NCBI RefSeq assembly: GCF_021730445.1
Contig: NZ_JADNRM010000001.1
Coordinates: 635,004-699,003 of the forward strand
From: Phocaeicola faecalis
GTDB lineage: Bacteria; Bacteroidota; Bacteroidia; Bacteroidales; Bacteroidaceae
Direction of reading: 5' to 3'
Length of the DNA: 64,000 nucleotides
Below are positions 1-7,047 of this stretch, piece after piece. The stretch's first letter is position 1. The number at the start of each line of letters is the position of its first letter. Position numbers and translations under genes: made by a program. The notes under the pieces are model-generated. The model searched no databases and had not been told where the DNA came from. It saw only the letters and a program-made list of their open reading frames with translations.

Positions 1-105
1 CGCACCATTGATGTAAACATCACCCGGCTGCGCAAGAAAGTCGGAGAATATGGAAAATGTATCGTCACACGCCTGGGATACGGTTATTGCTTTGAATGCC
101 AATAA
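1..105 (+). CDS. Response regulator, C-terminal end (partial)
   Basis: The reading frame is open from the first base and stops at 103-105. It encodes 34 residues ending in LGYGYCFECQ. The stretch VNITRLRKKVGEYG followed by IVTRLGYGY matches the last helix and wing hairpin of OmpR/PhoB-type winged-helix DNA-binding domains, so this is the 3' end of an OmpR-family response regulator whose receiver domain lies outside the window. The histidine kinase begins 16 bases downstream on the same strand, so the two are almost certainly partners in one operon. The signal sensed cannot be read from this fragment. Confidence 0.85.
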   Translation, partial: RTIDVNITRLRKKVGEYGKCIVTRLGYGYCFECQ

Positions 106-121
106 AAAAGTCTGCTTTATT

Positions 122-1903
122 ATGACACTTGAACTATCCAGCCATGTATTATCGTTCAGCAAGAAGCTCTTTCTTTCTGTCATTGTATTGTTTCTTGTCT
201 TTGCCGTTTGTTTCATGGCATTTCAATATCGCAGGGAAAAGGAATATAAAATAGAGCTGCTCAACACTCAACTGCAGAATTACAATGACCGTCTGAATGA
301 CTTCCTCCGCGAAAAAGATACCTTGAATCTGGAACTGCTGGATAAATATGTACACGAACATACATTGAACGAGCTACGTGTCACTCTGATTGACAAAGAA
401 GGAAAAGTGTTATACGATAATATCGAACAGAATCCGCTACATTTCAGCAACCACCTTAACCGGGAAGAAATAAAGAAAGCCATCAGCCAAGGAAGCGGCT
501 ACTCCATCAACCGCCAGTCCGAAAGTCTGGGAGGAGAGTTTTTCTATTCGGCCCGATATTATCCGGGCACCCATTATATAATCCGTTCCGCATTGCCTTA
601 TAGTGTCAGCCTGATGCACCATTTAAAGGCAGATTCACATTTTGTATGGTTTACGCTTATGGTGAGTCTCGTTCTGATTTTTATCTTTTACCGTTTTACG
701 CATAAATTGGGAATGTCAATCACACAGTTGCAACAATTTGCTTTGAAGGCCGATCGCAACGAGCCGATAGACACTGACCTGCAGGGAGCATTCCCGAAGA
801 ATGAATTGGGTGAGATTTCCCAACATATCATTCAGATATACAGACGACTGCATCAGACAAAAGAAGATTTGTATATCGAAAGAGAGAAACTGATAACCCA
901 CTTACAAATATCCCGTGAAGGATTGGGAGTCTTTACCCATAAGAAACAAGAAATACTGGTTAATAATCTCTTTACCCAGTACGCCAACCTCATCTCGGAC
1001 AAGAACCTGAGTTCGACAGAGGAAATCTTCTCCATCCCTGAACTTCAGCCCATTACTGAGTTCATAGCCAAAAATAAAGAACGCACAATCAGCAAGGAAG
1101 AAAAACGGATGTCGATTGTGATAGACAAAAGCGGACGTGTTTTCTCGGTAGACTGCATTATTTTCCAAGACGATAGCTTTGAGATTTCTATCAATGACAT
1201 CACCCAAGAGGAAGAACAGGCACGATTGAAAAAACAACTAACCCAGAATATCGCCCACGAACTAAAAACCCCGGTCAGCAGCATACAAGGATATCTTGAA
1301 ACAATAGTCAATAATCCCGGACTGACGCGAGAGAAAATGAACACATTTCTCGAACGCAGTTATGCTCAAAGTAACCGGTTGGCACATTTATTACGTGATA
1401 TTTCTGTTTTGACACGTATGGAGGAAGCTCCCAATATGATAGAGACAGAACAAGTCAACCTGACAGGCATGATGCAAAACATACTGAATGAAGTTGCCTT
1501 GGAACTGGAAGAGAAACAGATAACAGCATCTAATTTACTGCCCCAAGGACTGTCTGTATCCGGTAACGCTTCCCTGCTCTATTCCATCTTCAGAAACCTG
1601 ACAGACAATGCCATCGCCTATGCCGGCACAGGAATATCGATAACAGTCCGTTGTTTCCGTGAGGACGAACGCTTCTATTATTTCAGTTTCTCGGACACCG
1701 GTATAGGAGTCGCTCCCGAGCATTTAAGCCGCCTGTTCGAACGCTTCTACCGGGTTGATAAAGGACGCTCACGCAAATTAGGCGGCACAGGGCTCGGACT
1801 TGCCATTGTGAAAAACGCAGTCATCCTGCATGGCGGGACTATCTTTGCCAAGAATAATCCCGGTGGAGGACTAGAGTTCATATTTACGCTGTGCAAAGAA
1901 TAA
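122..1903 (+). CDS. Sensor histidine kinase
   Basis: A 593-residue membrane sensor kinase. I start it at the ATG at 122 rather than at 50, because the earlier ATG lies inside the preceding response regulator and would add 24 unlikely residues. It has one membrane segment near residues 13-34, an extracytoplasmic sensing region of about 130 residues, and a second membrane segment near 172-194. The dimerisation and phosphoacceptor motif is HELKTPVSS with the phosphorylated His at about residue 379. The ATP-binding domain shows the N box (NLTDNAIAYA), G1 (DTGIGV) and G2 (GGTGLGLAIVK). It should autophosphorylate and pass phosphate to the regulator encoded just upstream. The extracytoplasmic region has no motif I recognise, so the stimulus is unknown. 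Confidence 0.93.
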   Translation: MTLELSSHVLSFSKKLFLSVIVLFLVFAVCFMAFQYRREKEYKIELLNTQLQNYNDRLNDFLREKDTLNLELLDKYVHEHTLNELRVTLIDKEGKVLYDNIEQNPLHFSNHLNREEIKKAISQGSGYSINRQSESLGGEFFYSARYYPGTHYIIRSALPYSVSLMHHLKADSHFVWFTLMVSLVLIFIFYRFTHKLGMSITQLQQFALKADRNEPIDTDLQGAFPKNELGEISQHIIQIYRRLHQTKEDLYIEREKLITHLQISREGLGVFTHKKQEILVNNLFTQYANLISDKNLSSTEEIFSIPELQPITEFIAKNKERTISKEEKRMSIVIDKSGRVFSVDCIIFQDDSFEISINDITQEEEQARLKKQLTQNIAHELKTPVSSIQGYLETIVNNPGLTREKMNTFLERSYAQSNRLAHLLRDISVLTRMEEAPNMIETEQVNLTGMMQNILNEVALELEEKQITASNLLPQGLSVSGNASLLYSIFRNLTDNAIAYAGTGISITVRCFREDERFYYFSFSDTGIGVAPEHLSRLFERFYRVDKGRSRKLGGTGLGLAIVKNAVILHGGTIFAKNNPGGGLEFIFTLCKE

Positions 1904-1963
1904 AAGAATGCCCCTCTTATTTGAAAAGCCTTGCCCAAAAACCTTTTGGAGCAGGGCATTCTT
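1904..1963 (-). terminator. Hairpin between convergent genes
   Basis: AAGAATGCCC at 1904-1913 pairs with GGGCATTCTT at 1954-1963. On the minus strand the hairpin is followed by a T-rich stretch, so it best serves as terminator of the HAD-like gene. Its distal arm lies inside the last codons of that gene. It may also slow transcription from the kinase side. Confidence 0.5.
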
Positions 1964-2339
1964 CACGATTCAGATTTTGATATACCTCTTCATAGCTCAA
2001 GCGATTGTGCACCATATCATAAATCACCCCCCAATCAGGCAGCCCGCCCAAATTGCGGTCATCAATAAACAAGTCTGCCTTCAGCTTACGCGAATAATGC
2101 TGGCTTTTGTCTTTCTCCTCGGCATAATTGCTATTGACAGCATAAAATTCCAATCCCCGCTGACGGCAGAACTCCACCGCTTCTTCCAATAAACGACCTT
2201 CACGAACGCTCCATAATATAAGGAAATGACGTTCTTGCTGTAATTTTTTCAATGTTTCTATGGCAAAAGGGATTTCTTTACCTATTGCGGGATACTTATG
2301 TTCCACGATTGTTCCGTCAAAATCTACTGCTATAATCAT
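1917..2339 (-). CDS. HAD-superfamily hydrolase, BT0820-like
   Basis: A 140-residue cytoplasmic protein. The N-terminus IIAVDFDGTIV is HAD motif I (DxD, nucleophile and acid/base Asp). ILWSVREGR is in the place of motif II, and LFIDDRNLGG supplies the acidic pair of motif IV. The cap is minimal, as in small structural-genomics HAD proteins known from Bacteroides thetaiotaomicron; that comparison is from memory. The substrate is unknown. It is transcribed alone, convergent with the kinase gene, from a promoter with TATCTTTG on the minus strand at 2360-2367. The next gene upstream on this strand is separated by the riboswitch transcript. Confidence 0.85.
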   Translation of the reverse strand: MIIAVDFDGTIVEHKYPAIGKEIPFAIETLKKLQQERHFLILWSVREGRLLEEAVEFCRQRGLEFYAVNSNYAEEKDKSQHYSRKLKADLFIDDRNLGGLPDWGVIYDMVHNRLSYEEVYQNLNREECPAPKGFWARLFK

Positions 2340-2359
2340 AGTTCTTCTAAATTATGCCA

Positions 2360-2367
2360 CAAAGATA
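2360..2367 (-). promoter_or_regulatory. -7 promoter element of HAD gene
   Basis: TATCTTTG on the minus strand, an exact match to the Bacteroidales TAnnTTTG -7 box, 21 bases upstream of the ATG at 2339. Confidence 0.6.
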
Positions 2368-2434
2368 AGGCAAAAATTCTATTCCTCCCTTTATAAAAAC
2401 CGAAAGAATTAATTGTTTTTCTAAAGATAAGCAG

Positions 2435-2442
2435 TATATTTG
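2435..2442 (+). promoter_or_regulatory. Promoter of the riboswitch transcript
   Basis: TATATTTG on the plus strand (TAnnTTTG -7 box), with a T-rich -33 region at about 2413-2420. The transcript would start near 2449, just before the riboswitch aptamer. Confidence 0.6.
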
Positions 2443-2449
2443 CAACGTA

Positions 2450-2640
2450 TCGGTTCGTTTATCCTTAATCCAAAGATAAACGATTAAAAGGGAATCAGGT
2501 GAGAATCCTGAACAGTCCCGCTGCTGTATGTTTCACAAAACGCATAAGCAAACCCCATCAACCACTGGAGAACATCTCCGGGAAGGTGCTTATAGCGGAA
2601 ACAAGTCAGAAGACCTGCCTATACAAATTCACATCTGAAG
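2450..2640 (+). ncRNA. Cobalamin (B12) riboswitch
   Basis: The conserved core is readable in order: AAAGGGAA near 2487, CAGGTG with AATCCTGA, CAGTCCCGC at about 2513-2521, CACTG, GGGAAGG, and the B12 box AGTCAGAAGACCTGCC at 2604-2619. This is the adenosylcobalamin aptamer class that normally switches off B12 uptake or synthesis genes when the cofactor is plentiful. It has its own promoter. Unusually, no plus-strand gene follows: a terminator comes about 150 bases later and the next gene is on the opposite strand. It may be the relic of a deleted gene, or control a short non-coding RNA. Confidence 0.88.
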
Positions 2641-2775
2641 CTTTCGAGGAAAGAGCTTGGAACACTGAACATAAAGGATGATTCATATCCGCTATCTTCT
2701 CCGTTTCACTATCCAGAAAAGGTAATCAGGTAAAAGTTTTTTTAGTAAGAATAAACTCTGCCAAGTTTATTTGAG

Positions 2776-2810
2776 TGCCAACCTGATGGGAATCACGTTG
2801 GCATTTTTTT
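2776..2810 (+). terminator. Rho-independent terminator of riboswitch transcript
   Basis: TGCCAAC (2776-2782) pairs with GTTGGCA (2797-2803), followed by seven T on the plus strand. The distal arm and T-run overlap the last codons (KMPT-stop) of the minus-strand phosphopantetheinyl transferase gene. Confidence 0.7.
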
Positions 2811-3434
2811 GATAGTCCAAGTGAGAACAAACTCAGGATGAGTAAGATAACGCACCCGATAATGCTGTCGTTTCTCCGTCCGATACTCCTGCGCTTCAAA
2901 GCATCCCTCCTCTTCCATGACAAAAGGCAGAACATGCAGATGCCGGATAAAGTCGACACCTTCCACTCCCATCACCTTGAACAATGTTTCTTTGGCAGAC
3001 CAATGAAGAAGCAATACATACACTTCATTACCTTGATTCACCGTTTTTTCTTCATCCGGCCGCACAAAACGTGAGACAACCCTACGAACCTTTGTCCCAT
3101 ACTTTTCAATATCGATTCCCACTTCTTCGGTCGGATGCAAGGCAACTGCCACATAACCGTTCGTATGAGATATGCTGATGTGAGCACTGCCATCCGCCAG
3201 ATATGGTTTTCCGGAAGGAAGATAAACAACTCTCTTTTCTTCTCCACACAATGTTTTCAGCAATACACGTACGGCCAGCCATTCATATCTTCTCACATCA
3301 GAGGTAAAATGCTCCAGTTCTTTCTCATACATAGAGATATCGCCAAGCAAGGCGGATAACCGTTCCATCGTTTCGTCGGTTTTCCATACTCCGACCAGCA
3401 GTCCGTTCTCTTTAATTTTCCGATATAACGGCAT
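2793..3434 (-). CDS. 4'-phosphopantetheinyl transferase (Sfp type)
   Basis: A 213-residue protein of the Sfp/AcpS superfamily, which moves the phosphopantetheine arm of CoA onto carrier proteins. Family motifs are present in order: ISISHTNGYVAVAL, GIDIEKYG (Mg-binding Asp and Glu) and WSAKETLFKVMG (Glu and Lys of the WxxKE motif). The length fits the Sfp type rather than the shorter AcpS type. It is the last gene of the mutY-ssb-gldE operon and starts 5 bases after the gldE stop. Which carrier protein it serves, fatty-acid ACP or another, cannot be decided here. Its 3' end overlaps the terminator of the riboswitch transcript on the other strand. Confidence 0.9.
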   Translation of the reverse strand: MPLYRKIKENGLLVGVWKTDETMERLSALLGDISMYEKELEHFTSDVRRYEWLAVRVLLKTLCGEEKRVVYLPSGKPYLADGSAHISISHTNGYVAVALHPTEEVGIDIEKYGTKVRRVVSRFVRPDEEKTVNQGNEVYVLLLHWSAKETLFKVMGVEGVDFIRHLHVLPFVMEEEGCFEAQEYRTEKRQHYRVRYLTHPEFVLTWTIKKMPT

Positions 3435-3439
3435 AATGA

Positions 3440-4789
3440 CTACTTCGTTTCTTCTGCCACTTGGGGTTCGTCTACCATGACCTTTACTTTCAAAATCCGG
3501 CGAGTGTTCATTTCCAATACCTCAAAATGATAATTCTCATAATCCAAACGCTCATGCAACACCGGAAACTCTCCTTTTATCTCAAGCAAAAGACCGGCCA
3601 ACGTATCGGCATCCCCTTCTACTCTCTCAAATAAGTCCGAATCTATCTTCATTATTTTATAGAAATCAGACAAAAGAGTTTTAGCCTCGAAAATATAAGT
3701 ACGGTCATTCAGTTTCACATACGTGCGTTCTTCATCATCATATTCATCATTGATTTCTCCCACAATCTCCTCAATGATATCTTCCATGGTCACAATGCCC
3801 GAAGTACCTCCGAATTCGTCAACAACAATGGCAATATGAATCTTATTTGCCTGAAAGTCACGCAGCAAATCATCAATCATTTTTGTTTCAGGAACAAAAT
3901 AAGCAGGACGAATCAGTGTTTGCCAACGGAAATTATCCATCTTATTCAGATGAGGCAACAAGTCCTTGATATAAAGAATACCTTTGATGTTATCACGTGA
4001 CTCGGCATATACAGGAATACGTGAATACGCATTATCTACAATACACTTCAGAACCTCGGCATAAGGAGTATTGATTTCCAAATCCACCATATCCAAACGT
4101 GGCGTCATCACCTCTTTGGCGGTCTCCCCACCAAAACGGATGATTCCCTCCAAAATGTTGCTTTCCTCCGAAATCTCATTTTTATCGGTCAATTCCAATG
4201 CCTGCGACAATTCGTCTACTGAAATATTATAGTTCTTCTTCGCCACACATTTATTAATTAAGAATGAAGAGCGAACCAACAAAGCAGACAAAGGAGAAAA
4301 TAATGTCTTCAAAAAAGAAATGACCGGAGCAGCCTTACGGCAAAACTTCAAAGTATGCTGCGCCGAATAAATTTTGGGCATTATCTCTCCAAACAGAAGT
4401 AATAAGAAAGTAAGAATGACTGTTATAACCAAAAATTCAAGTATTACAGAATTTCCCCAATGAATGGTGCTGGCAAAGAAGTAATTGCACAGCATGATTA
4501 TCGTCACATTCACAAAATTATTAGAAATCAGAATAGTGGCCAACAAGTGTTCAGAATCATCCAGCAGCGCACTGATACGCCTGTCGGAAGAAGTCTGCCC
4601 TTCCTCTATTTCACTCAAGTCGCCGGGAGACAGAGAGAAGAAAGCAATTTCTGAAGCAGACACAAAGCCTGATGCATACAATAATATAACAGCTAATATA
4701 ATAGCTATAATCGCTCCTATAGTAGGAGTAGTCACGGTCACACCGTCAAACAAATCCGCCAAGCGGCATAAATACGAGTCAGGGTCCAA
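3440..4789 (-). CDS. gldE: GldE-like CNNM/CorC-family membrane protein
   Basis: A 449-residue protein with a CNNM (DUF21) transmembrane domain in the first about 190 residues, a pair of CBS domains (about 200-330; VMTPRLDMVDL, GTSGIVTMEDIIEEIVGEI) and a C-terminal CorC_HlyC domain (YIFEAKTLLSDFYKIM). In Flavobacterium johnsoniae the GldE family supports gliding and type IX secretion, and the related CNNM/CorC proteins affect divalent cation transport. Bacteroides does not glide, so a transport role is more likely here. The best start is a TTG at 4789 (MDPDSYL); no ATG lies in frame between it and the upstream stop. It sits 37 bases after ssb, and the mutY-ssb-gldE order is familiar from the phylum. 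Confidence 0.88.
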   Translation of the reverse strand: MDPDSYLCRLADLFDGVTVTTPTIGAIIAIILAVILLYASGFVSASEIAFFSLSPGDLSEIEEGQTSSDRRISALLDDSEHLLATILISNNFVNVTIIMLCNYFFASTIHWGNSVILEFLVITVILTFLLLLFGEIMPKIYSAQHTLKFCRKAAPVISFLKTLFSPLSALLVRSSFLINKCVAKKNYNISVDELSQALELTDKNEISEESNILEGIIRFGGETAKEVMTPRLDMVDLEINTPYAEVLKCIVDNAYSRIPVYAESRDNIKGILYIKDLLPHLNKMDNFRWQTLIRPAYFVPETKMIDDLLRDFQANKIHIAIVVDEFGGTSGIVTMEDIIEEIVGEINDEYDDEERTYVKLNDRTYIFEAKTLLSDFYKIMKIDSDLFERVEGDADTLAGLLLEIKGEFPVLHERLDYENYHFEVLEMNTRRILKVKVMVDEPQVAEETK

Positions 4790-4826
4790 GGAATCTGGTT
4801 TTAGTTAAACATCCGGTTCTTTAAAA

Positions 4827-5282
4827 TTAAAACGGTAAATCATCTGTCACACTATTGGCTGCAGGCTGTTGCGATGCCGGTTGTGAAGACACTTGCTGTG
4901 GAGTGGCTTGTGCCTGTTGCGCATAGCCTCCTTGCTGCTGAGGAGCAGTACGGGGAGTCAACATTTCCATATTGTCAGCAAATATTTCAACGATAGTACG
5001 TTTGATACCATTCTGGTCATCATAGGAACGGCTGCGGATTTTACCTTCAATATAAAGTTTATCTCCTTTGCGAACATACTTTTCAGCCGTTTGCGCCAAT
5101 CCTCTCCACAACACAATATTATGCCATTCGGTACGTTCGGGAACCTGAGTCCCATTTGCCAGGGTGTATGCACGGTCTGTGGTAGCCAAAGAAAAACTAG
5201 CCACCGCAACACCATTATCCAAATATCTCACATCAGGGTCTTTACCTACATTCCCTATTAATTGCACTTTATTTAATGACAT
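4827..5282 (-). CDS. ssb: Single-stranded DNA-binding protein
   Basis: A 151-residue SSB. The N-terminal OB fold occupies about residues 1-110 (MSLNKVQLIGNVGKDPDVRY, FSLATTDR, EWHNIVLWRGLAQTAEKYVRKG). A disordered Gln/Ala-rich linker follows, and the protein ends in the acidic tip DDLPF that recruits repair and replication partners. It lies 14 bases after mutY in the same operon, linking base-excision repair and DNA metabolism. Length and tip are normal for a replicative SSB, so this is probably the main chromosomal copy. Confidence 0.96.
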   Translation of the reverse strand: MSLNKVQLIGNVGKDPDVRYLDNGVAVASFSLATTDRAYTLANGTQVPERTEWHNIVLWRGLAQTAEKYVRKGDKLYIEGKIRSRSYDDQNGIKRTIVEIFADNMEMLTPRTAPQQQGGYAQQAQATPQQVSSQPASQQPAANSVTDDLPF

Positions 5283-5296
5283 TCTTTTCTTCCATT

Positions 5297-6355
5297 TTAA
5301 TTATCAGGCTCCAAAATTAGCGAAAAAAACTGATTTACCAAGCGAGAAACAGCAAATTTATGCAAATCTTCTATCCTAATTCTCTGATACTGTGCAAAAG
5401 AGGCAGCATTCTCAGGAAGGATAACCTCATAGAAATTTGCATAAATCACCCGATGGGATAAGACATGTTTCACTCCTTTTTGCACCAGCCGTACTGACGG
5501 AACCTCACCTTCAGCCAACATTTCCTGCCACTGGGGTAAAGCATAGAACTTTTCTTCGGGCACTTCGCTCTCCGTTTCTATCAAAGGAAGCTCATACAGA
5601 TTCTTCCAAATATCATTTCCGGTCCGCTTATTGATTAATGTATGCGCGCCCATGCGTACATAGATATAATTAAAGTAGCGATTAGTCACTTTTGCCTTAT
5701 GCTGTTTCACAGGTAGCGTATCCACCAACCCCTTTTGCCGGGCGACACAAGTATCAATGAAAGGACAAAACATACAGTTGGGAGAAACAGGCGTGCACTG
5801 TAATGCACCAAAATCCATTATCGCCTGATTGTAAAGCCCCGGTTGTGCTTTATCCAGCAACTCCGCCGCCACTTCTGCAAATATCCTCTTCCCTTCTGTA
5901 GAATCTATGGGCGTTTCAATTCCCAACCACCTCGAAAGCACCCGATAGACATTTCCATCCACCACGGCATAAGGCATTCCGTAAGCAAAAGAACAAATGG
6001 CAGCCGCAGTATATTCCCCTACCCCTTTCAAGGCCAACACCTCTTTATATGTCTTGGGAAATCCTCCTGCCTCGGCCATGCTGCGCGCGGCAGCATGCAA
6101 ATTGCGGGCGCGGGAATAATAACCCAGTCCTTGCCAATACTTCATAACCTCATCTTCATCGGCATCTGCCAACGAAAACACATCCGGGAAACGTTTTACA
6201 AAACGTTGATAGTAATCATAACCTTGAGCGACACGCGTCTGTTGCAGTATAATCTCCGAAATCCATATTAAATAAGGGTTCTTCGTCCTGCGCCAAGGCA
6301 AGTCGCGCCTGTTATCCTGATACCATTCTATTAGTATTCTTCCAAAATTATTCAT
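5297..6355 (-). CDS. mutY: A/G-specific adenine DNA glycosylase
   Basis: A 352-residue MutY, removing adenine mispaired with 8-oxoguanine. The HhH-GPD domain shows LPWRRTKNPYLIWISEIILQQT, the helix-hairpin-helix LKGVGEYTAAAI, and the catalytic Asp in VVDGNVYRV. The iron-sulfur cluster ligands follow the C-x6-C-x2-C-x5-C pattern (CTPVSPNCMFCPFIDTC). The C-terminal third is the NUDIX-like domain that recognises 8-oxoguanine. A TTG two codons upstream is possible, but I use the ATG at 6355 (MNNFGRIL). It is the first gene of the mutY-ssb-gldE-transferase operon, with a -7 box TATTTTTG on the minus strand at 6397-6404. Confidence 0.95.
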   Translation of the reverse strand: MNNFGRILIEWYQDNRRDLPWRRTKNPYLIWISEIILQQTRVAQGYDYYQRFVKRFPDVFSLADADEDEVMKYWQGLGYYSRARNLHAAARSMAEAGGFPKTYKEVLALKGVGEYTAAAICSFAYGMPYAVVDGNVYRVLSRWLGIETPIDSTEGKRIFAEVAAELLDKAQPGLYNQAIMDFGALQCTPVSPNCMFCPFIDTCVARQKGLVDTLPVKQHKAKVTNRYFNYIYVRMGAHTLINKRTGNDIWKNLYELPLIETESEVPEEKFYALPQWQEMLAEGEVPSVRLVQKGVKHVLSHRVIYANFYEVILPENAASFAQYQRIRIEDLHKFAVSRLVNQFFSLILEPDN

Positions 6356-6479
6356 GTCCAACGTTACAAATCAGCACAAAGTGTGCAATAATTCTGCAAA
6401 AATAAGGCAAGAAAACCAAAGCAGAGATTTTTTTAGGAAATTTATTCTGAATATATTTCTTAAAGAGCTAGAAAAGCTA

Positions 6480-6487
6480 TATATTTG
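6480..6487 (+). promoter_or_regulatory. Promoter of the HU-like gene
   Basis: TATATTTG, an exact TAnnTTTG -7 box, with a TTT-rich -33 region around 6457. It lies 48 bases upstream of the ATG at 6535 and probably also drives the 30-codon gene behind it. Confidence 0.6.
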
Positions 6488-6534
6488 CAGTCCAAAAAAT
6501 TAAGATACTAAGTATAACAATAATTATTAGCGAA

Positions 6535-6810
6535 ATGACTAAAGCAGATATCGTAAACGAAATTACGAAGAAAACCGGTGCTGATAAACAAGCAGTGTTA
6601 AATACACTTGAAGCTTTCATGGATACAGTTAAGGAATCTTTGTCAAGAGAGGAAAATGTATACTTGCGTGGTTTTGGAAGTTTTATTGTGAAAAAGAGAG
6701 CCCAGAAAACAGCTCGCAATATTTCAAAGAACACTACGATTATCATTCCGGAACATAATATTCCGGCTTTTAAGCCAGCAAAGACATTTACATTATCAGT
6801 AAAAAAATAA
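6535..6810 (+). CDS. HU-family DNA-binding protein
   Basis: A 91-residue histone-like protein. MTKADIVNEITKKTGADKQAVLNTLEAF is the paired N-terminal helix of HU/IHF, VYLRGFGSFIVKKR is the conserved beta sheet, and AFKPAKTF closes the arm. The arm (NISKNTTIIIPEHNIPAF) differs from the usual RNP arm, so it may be one of several HU paralogues common in Bacteroides. It binds and bends DNA as a dimer in the nucleoid. It is followed 34 bases later by a small basic gene and then RNase G. Confidence 0.93.
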   Translation: MTKADIVNEITKKTGADKQAVLNTLEAFMDTVKESLSREENVYLRGFGSFIVKKRAQKTARNISKNTTIIIPEHNIPAFKPAKTFTLSVKK

Positions 6811-6844
6811 ACAACTAGAGTATTAACCCATAAAATTTGAAGCT

Positions 6845-6937
6845 ATGCCAAGCGGAAAGAAGAAAAAAAGACATAAAATGTCAACGCACAAGCGTAAAAA
6901 AAGACTAAGAAAGAACAGACATAAAAGCAAAAAATAA
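6845..6937 (+). CDS. 30-residue basic protein, bS22/mS38 (COX24)-like
   Basis: An ATG frame of 30 codons encoding MPSGKKKKRHKMSTHKRKKR and then LRKNRHKSKK. About two thirds of the residues are Lys, Arg or His. The pattern KxRHKMSxHKRKKRLRKNRHK resembles the small ribosomal proteins bS22 (actinobacteria) and mS38/COX24 (mitochondria), which lie on rRNA at the subunit interface. The function is inferred from that resemblance only. It sits between the HU-like gene and a strong hairpin before RNase G, so cotranscription with HU is likely. Confidence 0.78.
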   Translation: MPSGKKKKRHKMSTHKRKKRLRKNRHKSKK

Positions 6938-6961
6938 TTTGTAGTCTGTCTGACGACAAAT

Positions 6962-7015
6962 AAAGAACAAACCTTGCAAAGCAACAAACTGTCTTTCAGG
7001 TTTGTTCTTTGTTTA
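6962..7015 (+). terminator. Strong hairpin upstream of RNase G (terminator or attenuator)
   Basis: AAAGAACAAACCT (6962-6974) and AGGTTTGTTCTTT (6998-7010) form a perfect 13-bp stem with a 23-base loop, followed by GTTTAATG. The T-run is short, so it may terminate only partly. It ends 37 bases before the rng start, with no TAnnTTTG box between, so rng probably depends on readthrough. Confidence 0.65.
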
Positions 7016-7047
7016 ATGAGAAAAGTGAATAATTTAAGAATACTAAA

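Larger units (their letters stand above)
2340..2792. other. Non-coding region holding an orphan riboswitch transcript
   Basis: The 453 bases between the HAD and phosphopantetheinyl transferase genes contain divergent promoters, a cobalamin riboswitch on the plus strand, a hairpin with arms AATAAAC/GTTTATT near 2750-2772, and a plus-strand terminator overlapping the end of the transferase gene. The only plus-strand reading frame after the riboswitch is a 15-codon ATG frame at 2678-2725, which I do not regard as a supported gene. Confidence 0.75.

Noticed and set aside
50-121. Upstream start of the histidine kinase
   Set aside because: It lies in another frame of the response regulator; the ATG at 122 gives the normal N-terminus directly before the first membrane segment.
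2499-2681. 60-codon plus-strand frame over the cobalamin riboswitch
   Set aside because: It runs through conserved aptamer bases and its translation has no protein-like pattern.
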